A DNA stretch of 64,000 nucleotides, from the NCBI RefSeq assembly GCF_035825295.1, contig NZ_JAYMGI010000002.1, positions 2,334,001 to 2,398,000 on the forward strand. Reading direction: 5' to 3'. Positions 1-8,313 of this stretch are shown piece after piece. Each line of letters begins with the position of its first letter. The first letter of the stretch is position 1. Position numbers and translations under genes: made by a program. Source of the DNA: Actinacidiphila sp. DG2A-62 (GTDB lineage Bacteria > Actinomycetota > Actinomycetes > Streptomycetales > Streptomycetaceae). Under the pieces are notes generated by a model. That model worked only from the letters and a program-made list of their open reading frames with translations. It ran no database searches and was not told where the DNA came from.

Positions 1-149
1 TCCTTGGAGCGGTAGTGGCGGAAGAACGTGGTCCGCCCGGCGCCGGCGCGCTCGGCGATCTCGTCGACGGTGGTCCGCTCGTAGCCCTGCTCGTCGAACA
101 GCTCGAACGCCGCGCGCGCGAGGCGTTCGCGTGCGGTCTCCCTGCCCAT
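1..149 (-). CDS. TetR-family transcriptional regulator, N-terminal part (cut by window start)
   Basis: The first 49 codons are present, starting at the ATG at 147-149 on the minus strand. They encode a typical TetR helix-turn-helix: residues about 8-49 include ARAAFELFDEQGYERTTV, then DEIAERAGAGRTTFFRHY, where recognition-helix residues TTFFRHY are the usual TetR signature. The ligand-binding domain lies outside the window. The gene follows the alpha/beta hydrolase on the same strand with a 130-base gap that holds a repeated GGTAC element, so it probably represses itself and perhaps the hydrolase. The ligand cannot be guessed. The family call is secure because the DNA-binding domain is complete. 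Confidence 0.85.
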   Translation of the reverse strand, partial: MGRETARERLARAAFELFDEQGYERTTVDEIAERAGAGRTTFFRHYRSK

Positions 150-227
150 GGCGCCCACCTCTGCCGTCCCCCGGTGCGGGGTGCGCGGGGGCGGCGGGCC
201 GCTGGGGCCGCCGTCACCTCGCGTCGC

Positions 228-254
228 GGTACTGCGTACCGAAAAGATGGTACC
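228..254. promoter_or_regulatory. Probable TetR operator (GGTAC repeats)
   Basis: The stretch reads GGTAC-tgc-GTACC, then eight bases, then GGTACC. It therefore gives two overlapping inverted repeats: GGTAC/GTACC spaced by 3, and GTACC/GGTAC spaced by 8. It sits about 80 bases upstream of the TetR start at 149. Location and symmetry suggest autoregulation; binding is inferred. Confidence 0.45.
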
Positions 255-278
255 CCATCCCACCCGACTTCGGGCGGC

Positions 279-1076
279 TCAGCCCTCCCGGTGCGCCTGC
301 GCGAAGTCCCAGACCACCGGCAGGAACTCCGCCGGCGTCTCGACCTGCGGCATGTGTCCGGTGCCGGGCAGCAGGCGGAACTCGGCGCCCGGAACGGCTG
401 CAGCGTACGCGCGCCCGTACGGCGCGTCCACGATCTCGTCGCCCTCGCCCCAGGCGACCAGCACGGGGTGGGCGACCTTGGCCAGCCGGTCCGGGAGCGT
501 GGGGTCGGCCATCTCGAACGGGCCGGAGTACGCGCGCAGGGCCTGCTGGTTGCCGGCCATGACGGCGCGCAGTTCGTCGGTCAGCGCGTTCGGGTCGAAG
601 CGGAACTTCGAGGGGTCGAAGAAGGACAGCCGGGACAGCTCGACCGGCGTCAGACCGAAGGTCTCGGCTATCGGGTGGCCGGGCACCTCGATGCCGACCG
701 CGTTGGCCAGCACGACGGCGCCGATCCGGTCGCTGCCCAGGGCGGCCAGCTCCGCCGCCGTCCAGCCGCCGATGGAGTTGCCGACCACGACCACGTCGCG
801 CAGGTCGAGGATCTCCAGCAGGCGGGCGTAGACCTGGGCGAGGGTCCGCACGTCGGCGAGCCACTCGGGGCGCTCGGTGCCGCCGAAGCCCGGGTGGACG
901 GGGACGTGGACGGCGGCCGGGTGCTCGCCGGCCAGCAGCGCGGCGAACGGCGCGACGGTCTGCGGGCCGCCGCCGCCGTGCAGCAGCAGGAACGGGCGGC
1001 CGGTCTCGCCCTCCCGGTCGACGGCGATGTCCAGGGAGCCCTGGTCGAGGGTGACGGTGTGCGTGGTGCGGATCAT
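279..1076 (-). CDS. Alpha/beta hydrolase
   Basis: 265-residue soluble alpha/beta hydrolase. Near residue 26 is the oxyanion-hole motif LLLHGGGGP. The nucleophile elbow GNSIGG (Ser near residue 100) follows the strand DVVVVGNSIGG. The acid is probably the Asp in WGEGDEIVD, and the general-base His lies in GTGHMPQVE near residue 243. The start is chosen at 1076 because GAGGAG lies about eight bases upstream. Substrate is unknown: the family covers epoxide hydrolases, esterases and C-C hydrolases. A TetR gene lies just downstream on the same strand, and the 5' region carries several ACTCTCAT/ATGAGAG repeats, so expression is probably ligand-controlled. Confidence 0.85.
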   Translation of the reverse strand: MIRTTHTVTLDQGSLDIAVDREGETGRPFLLLHGGGGPQTVAPFAALLAGEHPAAVHVPVHPGFGGTERPEWLADVRTLAQVYARLLEILDLRDVVVVGNSIGGWTAAELAALGSDRIGAVVLANAVGIEVPGHPIAETFGLTPVELSRLSFFDPSKFRFDPNALTDELRAVMAGNQQALRAYSGPFEMADPTLPDRLAKVAHPVLVAWGEGDEIVDAPYGRAYAAAVPGAEFRLLPGTGHMPQVETPAEFLPVVWDFAQAHREG

Positions 1077-1120
1077 CGGGACGCTCCTCGTGCGAGGTGG
1101 GACGGCAGGTCGACAGCTTC

Positions 1121-1189
1121 ATGAGAGCTGACTCTCATGAGAATAGACAGCCGTCACCACCTCGCGCAAGTGGACTCTCATAAAGAGAG
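1121..1189. promoter_or_regulatory. Inverted-repeat operator cluster upstream of the hydrolase
   Basis: Three half-sites of the form ACTCTCAT or its reverse occur in 69 bases. ATGAGAG-ctga-CTCTCAT lies at 1121-1138 with 7-base arms, and CTCTC-ataaa-GAGAG lies at 1175-1189. Position upstream of the hydrolase start (1076) and symmetry fit a TetR-type operator. Which protein binds is not shown by the sequence. Confidence 0.45.
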
Positions 1190-1824
1190 CCGGGCATTAC
1201 GAGGGGGTGCGCCGGGCCCGCTCGGTCGGGGCCCGGCAGGGCGGGTGGGCGGGCGGGGTGACCGACGCGATCGGGGCCCGAGGGGCGGGGACCTACGCGA
1301 TCGGGGCCCGAGGGGCGGGTGACCGACGCGATCCGGCCCGCGACCGCAGCCGTCAGCCGAACTGGCCGGGCTGGTAGTCGCCTGGCCTGGCGCACGATGA
1401 CGTTCATCCGGTTGTAGGTGTTGATCAGCGCGATCAGCGCCACCAGGGCCGCGAGCTGCTCCTCGTCGTAGTGCTTGGCGGCGGCCTCCCACGCCTCGTC
1501 CGTGACGCCGCCGGCCGCGTCGGCGATGCGGGTGCCCTGCTCGGTCAGCTCCAGCGCGGCGCGCTCGGCCTCGGTGAAGACCGTCGCCTCGCGCCAGGCC
1601 GCGACCATGTTGAGCCGCACCGCGGTCTCGCCCGCGGCGACGGCGTCCTTGAAGTGCATGTCGGTGCAGAAGCCGCAGCCGTTGATCTGGCTCGCGCGCA
1701 GCTTCACCAGCTCCTGCGCGGCGGCCGGCAGGGTCGAGTCCGTGACGACCTTGCCGGCGGAGTTGATGTACCTCGCGAACCTGGCCGCGAGGGGGTTGGC
1801 GTAGAAGTTGAGGCGGGGTTCCAT
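1135..1824 (-). CDS. AhpD-like carboxymuconolactone decarboxylase family protein (3' end frameshifted)
   Basis: Small all-helical peroxidase-type protein of the AhpD/carboxymuconolactone decarboxylase family. The signature is the CxxC motif in NGCGFCTDMHFKDA with its downstream His, near residues 52-60. ATG at 1824 is chosen for its AGGAGAG ribosome site and the normal family N-terminus. As written, the frame runs to 1135 and adds about 80 low-complexity residues encoded by 30-base tandem repeats. The other frame gives GDYQPGQFG and a stop at 1353-1355, which looks like the natural end. The frame change falls near 1386, in a CCTGGCCTGG stretch. The family call is firm; the long tail is probably an artefact of a single-base indel. 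The MmyB-type regulator gene lies just upstream on the same strand. Confidence 0.8.
   Translation of the reverse strand: MEPRLNFYANPLAARFARYINSAGKVVTDSTLPAAAQELVKLRASQINGCGFCTDMHFKDAVAAGETAVRLNMVAAWREATVFTEAERAALELTEQGTRIADAAGGVTDEAWEAAAKHYDEEQLAALVALIALINTYNRMNVIVRQARRLPARPVRLTAAVAGRIASVTRPSGPDRVGPRPSGPDRVGHPARPPALPGPDRAGPAHPLVMPGSLYESPLARGGDGCLFS
1261..1340. repeat. 30-base tandem repeat (about 2.6 copies)
   Basis: Unit begins ACCGACGCGATCGGGGCCC and repeats at 1261, 1291 and, partially, 1322. It lies downstream of the apparent natural stop of the AhpD-like gene, so it is probably intergenic. Confidence 0.7.
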
Positions 1825-1925
1825 CGTCGTCGTCTCTCCTTGTGCGGTGCGTGCGTGGGGCACGTATCGGTGCTTCACAAGGACTGACCCCGCGGACCGC
1901 GGTGATGTGACAGCGGCCGGCCCGG

Positions 1926-2780
1926 CTATCCCCGGCGGTCGTCCATCCGCTGGGTGCCGATCACCGAGAGCAGCCGCAGCGCCTCCTCGGACGACGAGCC
2001 GGGCGCGGCGGTGTAGATCACGACGTGCTGGTCGCGGTCGGCGATGTCGAGCGCGTCGCAGTCGACGGTGACCGGGCCGACCACCGGGTGCTGGAAGGTT
2101 TTGCGCAGGGCGGGCTGGTCGGCCACGTCGTGCGACTCCCACAGCCGGGCGAACTCCTCACTGCCGGCCAGGAGTTCGCGGATCAGCTCGGCCAGTTCCG
2201 GGTCGTCGGGGTAGCGGGCGGCGACCGCCCGCAGGTCCATGGCCGCGACACGGCCGAACCGGTCCGCGTCGGACACCCCGAACAGCCGCCTGCCGTCGGG
2301 GTACGGGCCGAGGAACGTCCGCCGCAGGAGGTTGCGGTCGCGCCGCGGCACCGCGGAGAAGTCCTCCATGAGGGCGGCGGCGAGGTCGTTCCAGGCGATC
2401 ACCTCGTACATCGCCGACGTGACGATCGTGGCGGCCTGCGGGAGGCGTTGCAGCAGGTCGAGGATGCTCTGCCGGACCACCCGGGAGGGGCCGGGCGGCG
2501 GGGCCGGCGGCGCGCCGGCGAGGTGGTGCAGGTGGTCCCGCTCGGCGTCGGTCAGCCGCAGCGCGCGGGCCAGCCCGGCCAGCACCTCGCGCGACGGCCG
2601 CGGGCCGCGGGCCTGTTCCAGCCGCGTGTAGTACTCGGTCGAGATGAACGCCAGCTGCGCCGCCTCCTCGCGGCGCAGCCCCGGCGTCCGCCGCCGCGGC
2701 CCGGCCGGCAGCCCCACCTGCGCGGGCGTGATCCGCTCGCGCCTGCTGCGCAGGAACGCGGCCAGTTCTGCTCTGTCCAC
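1926..2780 (-). CDS. MmyB-like XRE-family transcriptional regulator
   Basis: 284 residues. The N-terminal XRE helix-turn-helix includes RTPGLRREEAAQLAFISTEY followed by YTRLEQARGPRPS, the invariant block of the actinobacterial MmyB-type regulators. The C-terminal 180 residues match the PAS-like MmyB ligand-binding domain of this class, including NDLAAALMEDFSAVPRRDRN, GRVAAMDLRAVAARYPDDPE and ending near VYTAAPGSSSEEALRLL-type sequence. Such genes are very often divergent from a short-chain dehydrogenase that they control. Here an SDR gene starts 86 bases away on the opposite strand. The intergenic space is short and presumably holds both promoters. Ligand unknown. Confidence 0.9.
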   Translation of the reverse strand: MDRAELAAFLRSRRERITPAQVGLPAGPRRRTPGLRREEAAQLAFISTEYYTRLEQARGPRPSREVLAGLARALRLTDAERDHLHHLAGAPPAPPPGPSRVVRQSILDLLQRLPQAATIVTSAMYEVIAWNDLAAALMEDFSAVPRRDRNLLRRTFLGPYPDGRRLFGVSDADRFGRVAAMDLRAVAARYPDDPELAELIRELLAGSEEFARLWESHDVADQPALRKTFQHPVVGPVTVDCDALDIADRDQHVVIYTAAPGSSSEEALRLLSVIGTQRMDDRRG

Positions 2781-2866
2781 GCCTCCAGTGTGCGCACCGG
2801 CGCGTGACGGAACCAGGTATGGCCAGTGCCTGGATGGGCTCAGCGGACCGCCGCAGGCTCGGTGGC

Positions 2867-3801
2867 ATGGACGAGAGGGACGAGGCGAACGAGATGAGCG
2901 GGGCGAGCGGGATGAGCGGGGCGAGGGGCGCGGGCGGCGGGACCGGCGCGGGCGGTGACGGGGGTACGAGCGGCGCGGTCGGTGGCGTAGGCGCTGGCGG
3001 TGCGGGCGGTGCGGGCGGTGCGGGCGGTGACGGGGGCGGCGCGGCCGGGCTGCTGGACGGCAAGGTCGTCTTCGTCACCGGGCCGGCCGGGGCATCGGCG
3101 CCGCCGCCGCGCGGCTGTTCGCCCGCGAGGGCGCCCGGGTGATGCTCGCCGCGCGGACCCGGGGGGAGCTGGAGGCGGTGACGCAGGAGGTGCGGGCGGC
3201 CGGCGGCACCGCGGACCACGTGGTGTGCGACCTGGCGGACGCCGATGCCGTACGGGCCGCGGTGGACCGTACGGTTTCGGTCTACGGCCGGCTCGACGCG
3301 GCGTTCAACAACGGCGCGGCGCTCACCCCGCCCGGCCCGGTGGACCAGGTGCCGGAGGCCGACTTCGACCTCCTCTACGCGGTGAACCTGCGCGGGCCGT
3401 GGGTGGCGATGACGGCCGAGATCGCCGCCATCCGCGCCACCGCGGGGACCGGCGCGATCGTCAACAACTCCTCCGTCGGCAGCCTGATGGCCAACCCCGA
3501 ACTGCCCGCGTACGGCGCGATGAAGCGGGCGCTCAACAGCCTGACCGAGTCGGCCGCGGTGACGTACGGCCCGGAGGGCATCCGCGTCAACGCCATCGCG
3601 CCGGGCAACACCGCGACGCGGATGATCCGGGACTGGGAGGCCGACTCGCCCGGCCTGGTCGAGCGGCTGGTCGCGCACACGCCGCTGCGGCGCTCGGCGG
3701 ACCCGTCGGAGATCGCCGAGGCGGCGGCGTGGCTGCTCAGCGACCGCGCGTCGTTCGTGACCGGCGTGGTCCTGCGGGTGGACGGCGGCGCGCGGGCGTG
3801 A
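2867..3801 (+). pseudogene. Short-chain dehydrogenase/reductase, frameshifted in the cofactor-binding motif
   Basis: Rossmann-fold NAD(P)-dependent SDR. The frame from ATG 2867 carries about 60 Gly/Ala-rich residues, then LLDGKVVFVTG. The fold continues in the next frame as GRGIGAAAARLFAREGARV and then to the stop at 3801. One extra G in the GGG at 3080-3082 would restore TGAGRGIG. Later motifs are normal: FNNGAAL (NNAG-like), VNNSSVGS with the catalytic Ser, YGAMKRALN (YxxxK) and the C-terminal DGGARA. The gene is divergent from the MmyB-type regulator, a pairing common in Streptomyces. The Gly-rich N-terminal extension, from 9-base repeats, is not part of the family. Either a real null allele or a sequencing error. 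Confidence 0.8.
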
Positions 3802-3838
3802 CGCGCGGGGCGTGACGCGCGGGGCCTGACGCGCGGGC
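3797..3838. repeat. 14-base tandem repeat over the SDR stop
   Basis: CGTGACGCGCGGGG occurs at 3797 and 3811, with a diverged third copy at 3825. The first copy contains the SDR stop codon. No function is evident. Confidence 0.7.
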
Positions 3839-3891
3839 ATGCGGGCGGGTACGTACCGCGGGTCCTCGGGGAACCGCCGCGTGCGGCAGGC

Positions 3892-4701
3892 TCAGCGGCG
3901 CAGCAGGTCCTCGACCTCGGCGGTGTAGAACAGCTCGGGGTCGATCGCCATCCCGTCGAACTGGCCGGCGAGTTCGAGGGAGAGCAGGCCGTGCAGACGG
4001 GTCCAGAGGCTGAGCGCGCGGTGCAGCGCGGCGGGCGGCGCGGGGTGGCCGCCCGCCCACTGCCGGTGGTCCCGGAGGTGGGCGTCGAAGGCGGTCGCGG
4101 CGGGGGCGTCGGGCGCGGGCGGCGGCAGTCGCGCGCAGACGTCCAGCATGACGCCCATGACCTCGACGGCGATCGCGGTGGTGTCCTCCGGCGCGTGGTA
4201 GCCGGGGACGGGCGTGCCGAAGAGGAGGAAGTAGCGCTGCGGGTCCTCCAGCGCCCAGCGGCGCATCGTCCGGGCCAGCCGGACCGCGGCGGCCGTCCCG
4301 CTGTCGGTTCCGGCGTCGGCTTCCGCGCCGGGCCCGTTGTCCGCCTCCGTGCCGTGGCCGGCCGCCGCGCCCTCCTCGCCCGGCGCCGTGGCCGGACCCG
4401 CCGCCGGATGCGCGGCCGCGTGAAAGGCGTCGGCCAGGCTTCGGTACGCGTCCCTGATCAGTGCGGTGATCAGCTCGTCGCGGCCGGCGAAGTAGCGGTA
4501 GAGCGCGGGACCGCTCATGCCCATCTGGCGGGCGATCGCGTTGAGGGAGAGCGCCGACGCGCCGGCCTCGGCGACCTGCGCCCAGGCGCGTTCCTTGACC
4601 TCGGCGCGCACCTGGGCGCGGTAGCGCTCCCGGGGGCTCGCGGGATCGGTCCCGCTTGCCGTACCTGTCGCGCCCGCCGCGCCGGTCGTGTCCGCCGCCA
4701 T
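3892..4701 (-). CDS. TetR-family transcriptional regulator
   Basis: 269 residues from the ATG at 4701, chosen because GAGGAGAG precedes it. A further in-frame start at 4752 lacks such a site. The DNA-binding domain holds ASALSLNAIARQMGMSGPAL followed by YRYFAGRDELITAL. The C-terminal part, with WALEDPQRYFLLFGTPVPGY and LWTRLHGLLSLELAG, matches the WHG-type TetR C-terminal domain. A linker rich in Ala, Gly and Glu near residue 130 is unusually long. The gene is divergent from the quinone oxidoreductase gene, with a GTTAG/CTAAC dyad and a consensus promoter between them, so it very likely represses that gene and itself. Confidence 0.9.
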   Translation of the reverse strand: MAADTTGAAGATGTASGTDPASPRERYRAQVRAEVKERAWAQVAEAGASALSLNAIARQMGMSGPALYRYFAGRDELITALIRDAYRSLADAFHAAAHPAAGPATAPGEEGAAAGHGTEADNGPGAEADAGTDSGTAAAVRLARTMRRWALEDPQRYFLLFGTPVPGYHAPEDTTAIAVEVMGVMLDVCARLPPPAPDAPAATAFDAHLRDHRQWAGGHPAPPAALHRALSLWTRLHGLLSLELAGQFDGMAIDPELFYTAEVEDLLRR

Positions 4702-4759
4702 GCTCGCCCCGCCTCTCCTCGCCACCCCGTGTTCGTACATGCCGCACCGCAACGCTTTA

Positions 4760-4778
4760 GTTAGAGGCTATCACTAAC
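4760..4778. promoter_or_regulatory. Operator dyad between TetR and oxidoreductase genes
   Basis: GTTAG-N9-CTAAC, 19 bases, sits just before the -35 box of the oxidoreductase promoter. A second CACTAACG half-site occurs near 4832. Placement next to the promoter fits TetR repression. Confidence 0.55.
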
Positions 4779-4782
4779 GCGA

Positions 4783-4812
4783 TTGACACTCGCACACGAT
4801 CGAAGTTACAAC
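4783..4812 (+). promoter_or_regulatory. Housekeeping-type promoter for the oxidoreductase gene
   Basis: TTGACA at 4783-4788 is followed after 17 bases by TTACAA (or after 18 by TACAAC). This is an unusually good sigma-70/HrdB-type match for such GC-rich DNA. It lies 45-75 bases upstream of the ATG at 4857. Confidence 0.65.
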
Positions 4813-4856
4813 TTCTCACAGAAGCGACGTGCACTAACGGATCAGCGGAGGACGCC

Positions 4857-6008
4857 ATGAACGCGCAACGGAGCACCGAGGCGAGCGCCGGGACGGCCGG
4901 CACGGAAGCCGGGACGGAGACCGGGGCAAAGGAGGGGGCGAAGGACGCGGCGAAGGACGGGGCGCAAGCCGCCGCCGCGGGCGTCGAGCGGCTGGTCGAG
5001 ATCGTGCTGCCGGGCAAGGTCGAGCCCGAGGGACTGTTGGTGCGCGAGGGCGCGGTGCCGGCGGCCGGACCGGGGAAGCTGGTGATCGCGATGGAGGCGA
5101 CGGGCGTGTCGTTCGCCGAGCAGCAGATGCGCCGCGGAAAGTACTTCGACCAGCCGCCGTTCCCGTTCGTGCCCGGCTACGACCTGGTCGGCACGGTGGC
5201 CGCGACCGGCGAGGGGGTCGACCCGGGGCTGGTCGGCCGCCGGGTGGCCGCGCTGGTCAAGACCGGCGGCTGGGCCACGCACGTGGTGGTCGACGCGGCC
5301 GACGCGGTGCCGGTGCCCGACGGCGTCGGCGCGGACGAGGCCGAGACGGTGGTGGTCAGCGGCATCACCGCGTGGCAGATGCTGCACCGCAAGGCGCGGG
5401 TCCGGGCCGGGCAGACCGTCCTGGTGCACGGCGCGAACGGCAGCGTCGGCTCGGTGCTGGTGCAACTCGCCCTCGCCGCGGGCGTGAAGGTGATCGGCAC
5501 CGCATCGGCGCGTCACCACGACGGCCTGCGGGCGCGCGGTGTCGTCCCGGTCGACTACCGCACCGAGGACGTGCCCGCGCGGGTCCGCGAGCTGGCGCCC
5601 GGCGGCGTCGACGCGGTCTTCGACCACGTCGGCGGGCGTAGCGTCGTCGACTCCTGGGGCCTGCTGGCGCCCGGCGGCACGCTCGTCGCCTACGGCAGCG
5701 CGTCCACCCGCGACGACGAGGGCTCCAAGCAGTGGCCGGTGCTCAAGGTGCTCGGCCGGGTGTGGCTGTGGAACGCGCTGCCGAACCGGCGCCGCGCCTT
5801 CTTCTACAACGTCTGGGCCGGCCGCTCGCTGTCCAGGTCCCGGTTCCGCGCCCGGCTGCGCGCCGACCTCGGCCGGGTCTTCGCCGCGGTGCGGCGCGGC
5901 GAGGTCAGCGCGCCGATCGCCGCGCGGCTGCCGCTCACGGACGCCGCGGGCGCGCTGCGGCTGGCCGAGTCGGGGACCGTCGCGGGGAAGGTGCTGCTGG
6001 TGCCGTGA
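4857..6008 (+). CDS. Zinc-binding-type medium-chain dehydrogenase / NADPH:quinone oxidoreductase
   Basis: 383 residues. After about 40 Ala/Gly/Lys-rich residues the GroES-like domain begins (VEIVLPGKVEPEGLLVREG) and includes FPFVPGYDLVGTV. The Rossmann domain shows VLVHGANGSVGSVLVQLA near residue 205, the NADPH-binding motif of quinone oxidoreductases. Structural-zinc cysteines are absent, which suits the zinc-free quinone reductase branch. The C-terminus has the typical AGKVLLVP ending. It is divergent from a TetR gene that probably represses it, as often seen for reductases handling reactive carbonyls or quinones. Physiological substrate unknown. Confidence 0.85.
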   Translation: MNAQRSTEASAGTAGTEAGTETGAKEGAKDAAKDGAQAAAAGVERLVEIVLPGKVEPEGLLVREGAVPAAGPGKLVIAMEATGVSFAEQQMRRGKYFDQPPFPFVPGYDLVGTVAATGEGVDPGLVGRRVAALVKTGGWATHVVVDAADAVPVPDGVGADEAETVVVSGITAWQMLHRKARVRAGQTVLVHGANGSVGSVLVQLALAAGVKVIGTASARHHDGLRARGVVPVDYRTEDVPARVRELAPGGVDAVFDHVGGRSVVDSWGLLAPGGTLVAYGSASTRDDEGSKQWPVLKVLGRVWLWNALPNRRRAFFYNVWAGRSLSRSRFRARLRADLGRVFAAVRRGEVSAPIAARLPLTDAAGALRLAESGTVAGKVLLVP

Positions 6009-6112
6009 GGCGGTGGCGCGGGCGGGTCGGGCCCGGAGGGCGTCGGGCCGGACCCGGAGGGCGGCGGCTCGGGGCCAGGTCAGCATCGGGTCGGCGCCGG
6101 GTCAGCGCCCGG

Positions 6113-7477
6113 TCAGCCGAAGACCTTCAGCTCGTAGATGCGGGTCGCCGGGTCGGTGGTCTGCGTGGGCGTGGTGACCGTCAGCCGCACGTAGCGGGCG
6201 GAGACCCCGGAGAGCGTGTGGCTGGTGACCGACGCGGTGTTGGCGGTGGCCTGCGCCGCGGTGGTCCAGGTGGAGCCGTCGCCGGAGACCTGGACGGTGT
6301 AGGCGCGGGTGTTCCAGTCGGTGGACTCGCCGCCGGCGCCCGCGTGGTCGATCTCGACGCCGCTGAGCGCGTGCGGGGCGCCGAGGTCGACGGTCAGCTG
6401 CGCGGGCGAGGCCAGCGAGCAGAACTTGTCGCTGTTGCCGCCGGAGACGCTGCCGTTGACGGCCTTGGCCGGGGTCTCGTTGGCATTGCAGGGGGTGGAG
6501 CCGGTCGCGCTCTTGCCCTGCGCGAGGTCGGTGGCGCCGCTGTTGCCGTTGTTCATCGCGGCGCTGACGGAGGCGGCCCACTGCCAGGGCGCGGCGGTGC
6601 CGCCGGGCTCGGAGTTGAAGTACTCCCAGCCCGCGACGCCGCCGAAGGAGGGGTACTTGGCGGCGAGCGAGGCGAGCGTGCCGTCGAGGGTGGTCGGATC
6701 GACGTAGCCGCTGCCGCAGTTGGCCGGATTGGTGAGGGTGCCGGCCACGACCTTGTCGGCCGGGACGACGCCGTGGTTGACGATCGCGTCGTAGCCGCTG
6801 GTCGAACTCAGCGAGCCCCAGCCGCAGTAGAACTGCGCGTTGAACCAGGCGATGGAGCTCGCCCGGTCGCGGTAGAGCTGGTCGTAGCTGAAGCCGGAGA
6901 GGTTGCCGCCGCCGCTGAGCGCGGTGGCGACGGGCGCGAGGGTGACGAGGAAGCCCGAGCCGAAGTCGGTGTGCAGCTGGTCGATGAGGCGCTCGACGCC
7001 GCCCAGTGACATGGACTCCTCGACGTCCAGGTCCAGGCCGTCGAGGTGGTACGTGCTGACGACGTTCTTCAACAGCGGGTAGTACGTGTCGAACTGGGTG
7101 TCCAGCCGCTGGAAGCTGCCCTGGGCGGCGCCGCCGACCATGCCCAGCGCGTGCACGCCCTTGGCCCGCATGGCGGCGACGTCCGACCACATCTGGCTGA
7201 ACTTCGGGTCCCCCGGCGGGTCGTCGTTGAGGTGCACCGAGCCGTCGCCGTTGAGGTGGAACGCGCCGATCAACAGGTCGGTGACGCCCGTGTCGTGATC
7301 GGTGAGCCCGAGCGGCGAGACGTAACTCCCATTGGAGTACTGCGTCTGGTAGTACACCACCACCCGCTTGCTGCTCGCCGCCTGCGCGGTCCCACCGCCG
7401 CCCAGCAGCACCCCCGCGGCGACCACCACTCCGGCGACCGCCCCGGCCACCACCCGCCGCACGCCCCAGCCCCGCAT
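6113..7477 (-). CDS. Secreted GH18 glycosidase with C-terminal discoidin (F5/8C) domain
   Basis: 454 residues from the ATG at 7477, preferred over 7492 because GAGGACG lies about ten bases upstream. It has an N-terminal signal peptide (VAGAVAGVVVAAGVLLGGGG, cleavage near TAQA-AS). The GH18 barrel follows, with VVVYYQTQY at the first strand and the catalytic motif DGLDLDVEE near residue 140, where the final Glu is the acid. FYCGWGSL and GWEYFNSEP fit the later strands. The last 140 residues, after AQGKSATGSTPC, form an F5/8C-type carbohydrate-binding domain ending RIYELKVFG. The architecture suggests hydrolysis of chitin or GlcNAc-containing glycans outside the cell. A 20-base palindrome lies upstream; no DasR-type site was seen. 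Confidence 0.9.
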   Translation of the reverse strand: MRGWGVRRVVAGAVAGVVVAAGVLLGGGGTAQAASSKRVVVYYQTQYSNGSYVSPLGLTDHDTGVTDLLIGAFHLNGDGSVHLNDDPPGDPKFSQMWSDVAAMRAKGVHALGMVGGAAQGSFQRLDTQFDTYYPLLKNVVSTYHLDGLDLDVEESMSLGGVERLIDQLHTDFGSGFLVTLAPVATALSGGGNLSGFSYDQLYRDRASSIAWFNAQFYCGWGSLSSTSGYDAIVNHGVVPADKVVAGTLTNPANCGSGYVDPTTLDGTLASLAAKYPSFGGVAGWEYFNSEPGGTAAPWQWAASVSAAMNNGNSGATDLAQGKSATGSTPCNANETPAKAVNGSVSGGNSDKFCSLASPAQLTVDLGAPHALSGVEIDHAGAGGESTDWNTRAYTVQVSGDGSTWTTAAQATANTASVTSHTLSGVSARYVRLTVTTPTQTTDPATRIYELKVFG

Positions 7478-7538
7478 GCCGGACGTCCTCATCCCCAGAG
7501 CACGCCATGCCCTGACGTGCCCACGACAGCCGTACCCA

Positions 7539-7558
7539 CGATGACAATGTTGTCATCG
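7539..7558. promoter_or_regulatory. 20-base perfect palindrome upstream of the GH18 gene
   Basis: CGATGACAA-TG-TTGTCATCG has 9-base perfect arms and lies about 60 bases upstream of the chosen start. The half-site TGACAA resembles operators of LacI-type sugar regulators in Streptomyces, so it may link the chitinase to a sugar repressor encoded elsewhere. Confidence 0.6.
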
Positions 7559-7680
7559 ATACGCCTGTTTCCATAGGGGCCCGCAGTGCCCATGGGGCTG
7601 CGTGTGCGCTGCTCGGTTTTCGGCGCGCCGGGTGCCGGGTGCCGAGGCCGAGTCCCACGCACCGCCAGTGCCGGTGCCGG

Positions 7681-8172
7681 TCAGGCGGGGAGGGTGAGGA
7701 GGTGTTCGGCGACGTCGGCGTCGCGGGCGGGGGCGTAGGAGTGCTCGGTGGACACCGTGCGGAAGCCGCAGCGGGTGAGGACGCGGAGGGACGCCGCGTT
7801 GTCGGCGACGACGCGGGCGTGCAGGGGGCGGTCGGGGGTGGCGGCGAGCAGGGACCGCAGGGCCGCGGTGGCGACGCCCCGGCCCCAGTGGCGGCGGCCG
7901 ATCCAGTACGTCACCTCGCGCTCCTCCGGCGGTCCGAACACCCCGACGTGGCCCAGGACCTCGCCCTGCGCGTCGACCACGGCGCGCACCGTGACCCGCG
8001 GGTCGTGGCGTATGCGCTGCCAGTGCGCGTCGAACGCCGCGCGGTCCGACGGGTCCCGCGCGGTGAACGCGGCCATCCGGACACCCTCCGGCTCCTTCAT
8101 CTGCGCGTAGATGACCGGCAGGTCGGCGTCGGTCACCTCGCGGAGCGTCACCTCGGGCAGTGGCGCGGCCAT
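7681..8172 (-). CDS. GNAT-family N-acetyltransferase (RimJ/RimL-like)
   Basis: 163 residues. The start at 8172 is chosen for the GGAGGAAGC site; the upstream in-frame extension is Arg-rich and unlikely. The N-terminus PLPEVTLREVTDADLPVIYA is the first GNAT strand and helix. REVTYWIGRRHWGRGVATAA is the acetyl-CoA pyrophosphate-binding motif A, and ARVVADNAASLRVLTRCGF is motif B. The C-terminus ends AEHLLTL, typical of RimJ/RimL-type enzymes. Acceptor substrate unknown. The gene stands alone between the chitinase and a regulator. Confidence 0.88.
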   Translation of the reverse strand: MAAPLPEVTLREVTDADLPVIYAQMKEPEGVRMAAFTARDPSDRAAFDAHWQRIRHDPRVTVRAVVDAQGEVLGHVGVFGPPEEREVTYWIGRRHWGRGVATAALRSLLAATPDRPLHARVVADNAASLRVLTRCGFRTVSTEHSYAPARDADVAEHLLTLPA

Positions 8173-8313
8173 GCTTCCTCCCTCGTCGTCGGCGACGGCG
8201 CGGGACCGGTCGGGAGCCGCGCGCCTGGTCCGGACGCTACCGCGGGGGTCTGACAACGGGCCCGGACCGCCTCGGTGGAGTCGCCCGGCGCCGGGGGCGG
8301 CGCGGGGGCGAGG

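Noticed and set aside
1261..1340. Tandem repeats as a CRISPR array
   Set aside because: Units are directly adjacent with no variable spacers; no cas genes are seen.
2158..3840. 560-codon minus-strand frame across the SDR
   Set aside because: Pro/Arg-rich shadow. The SDR and MmyB-type genes explain this region.
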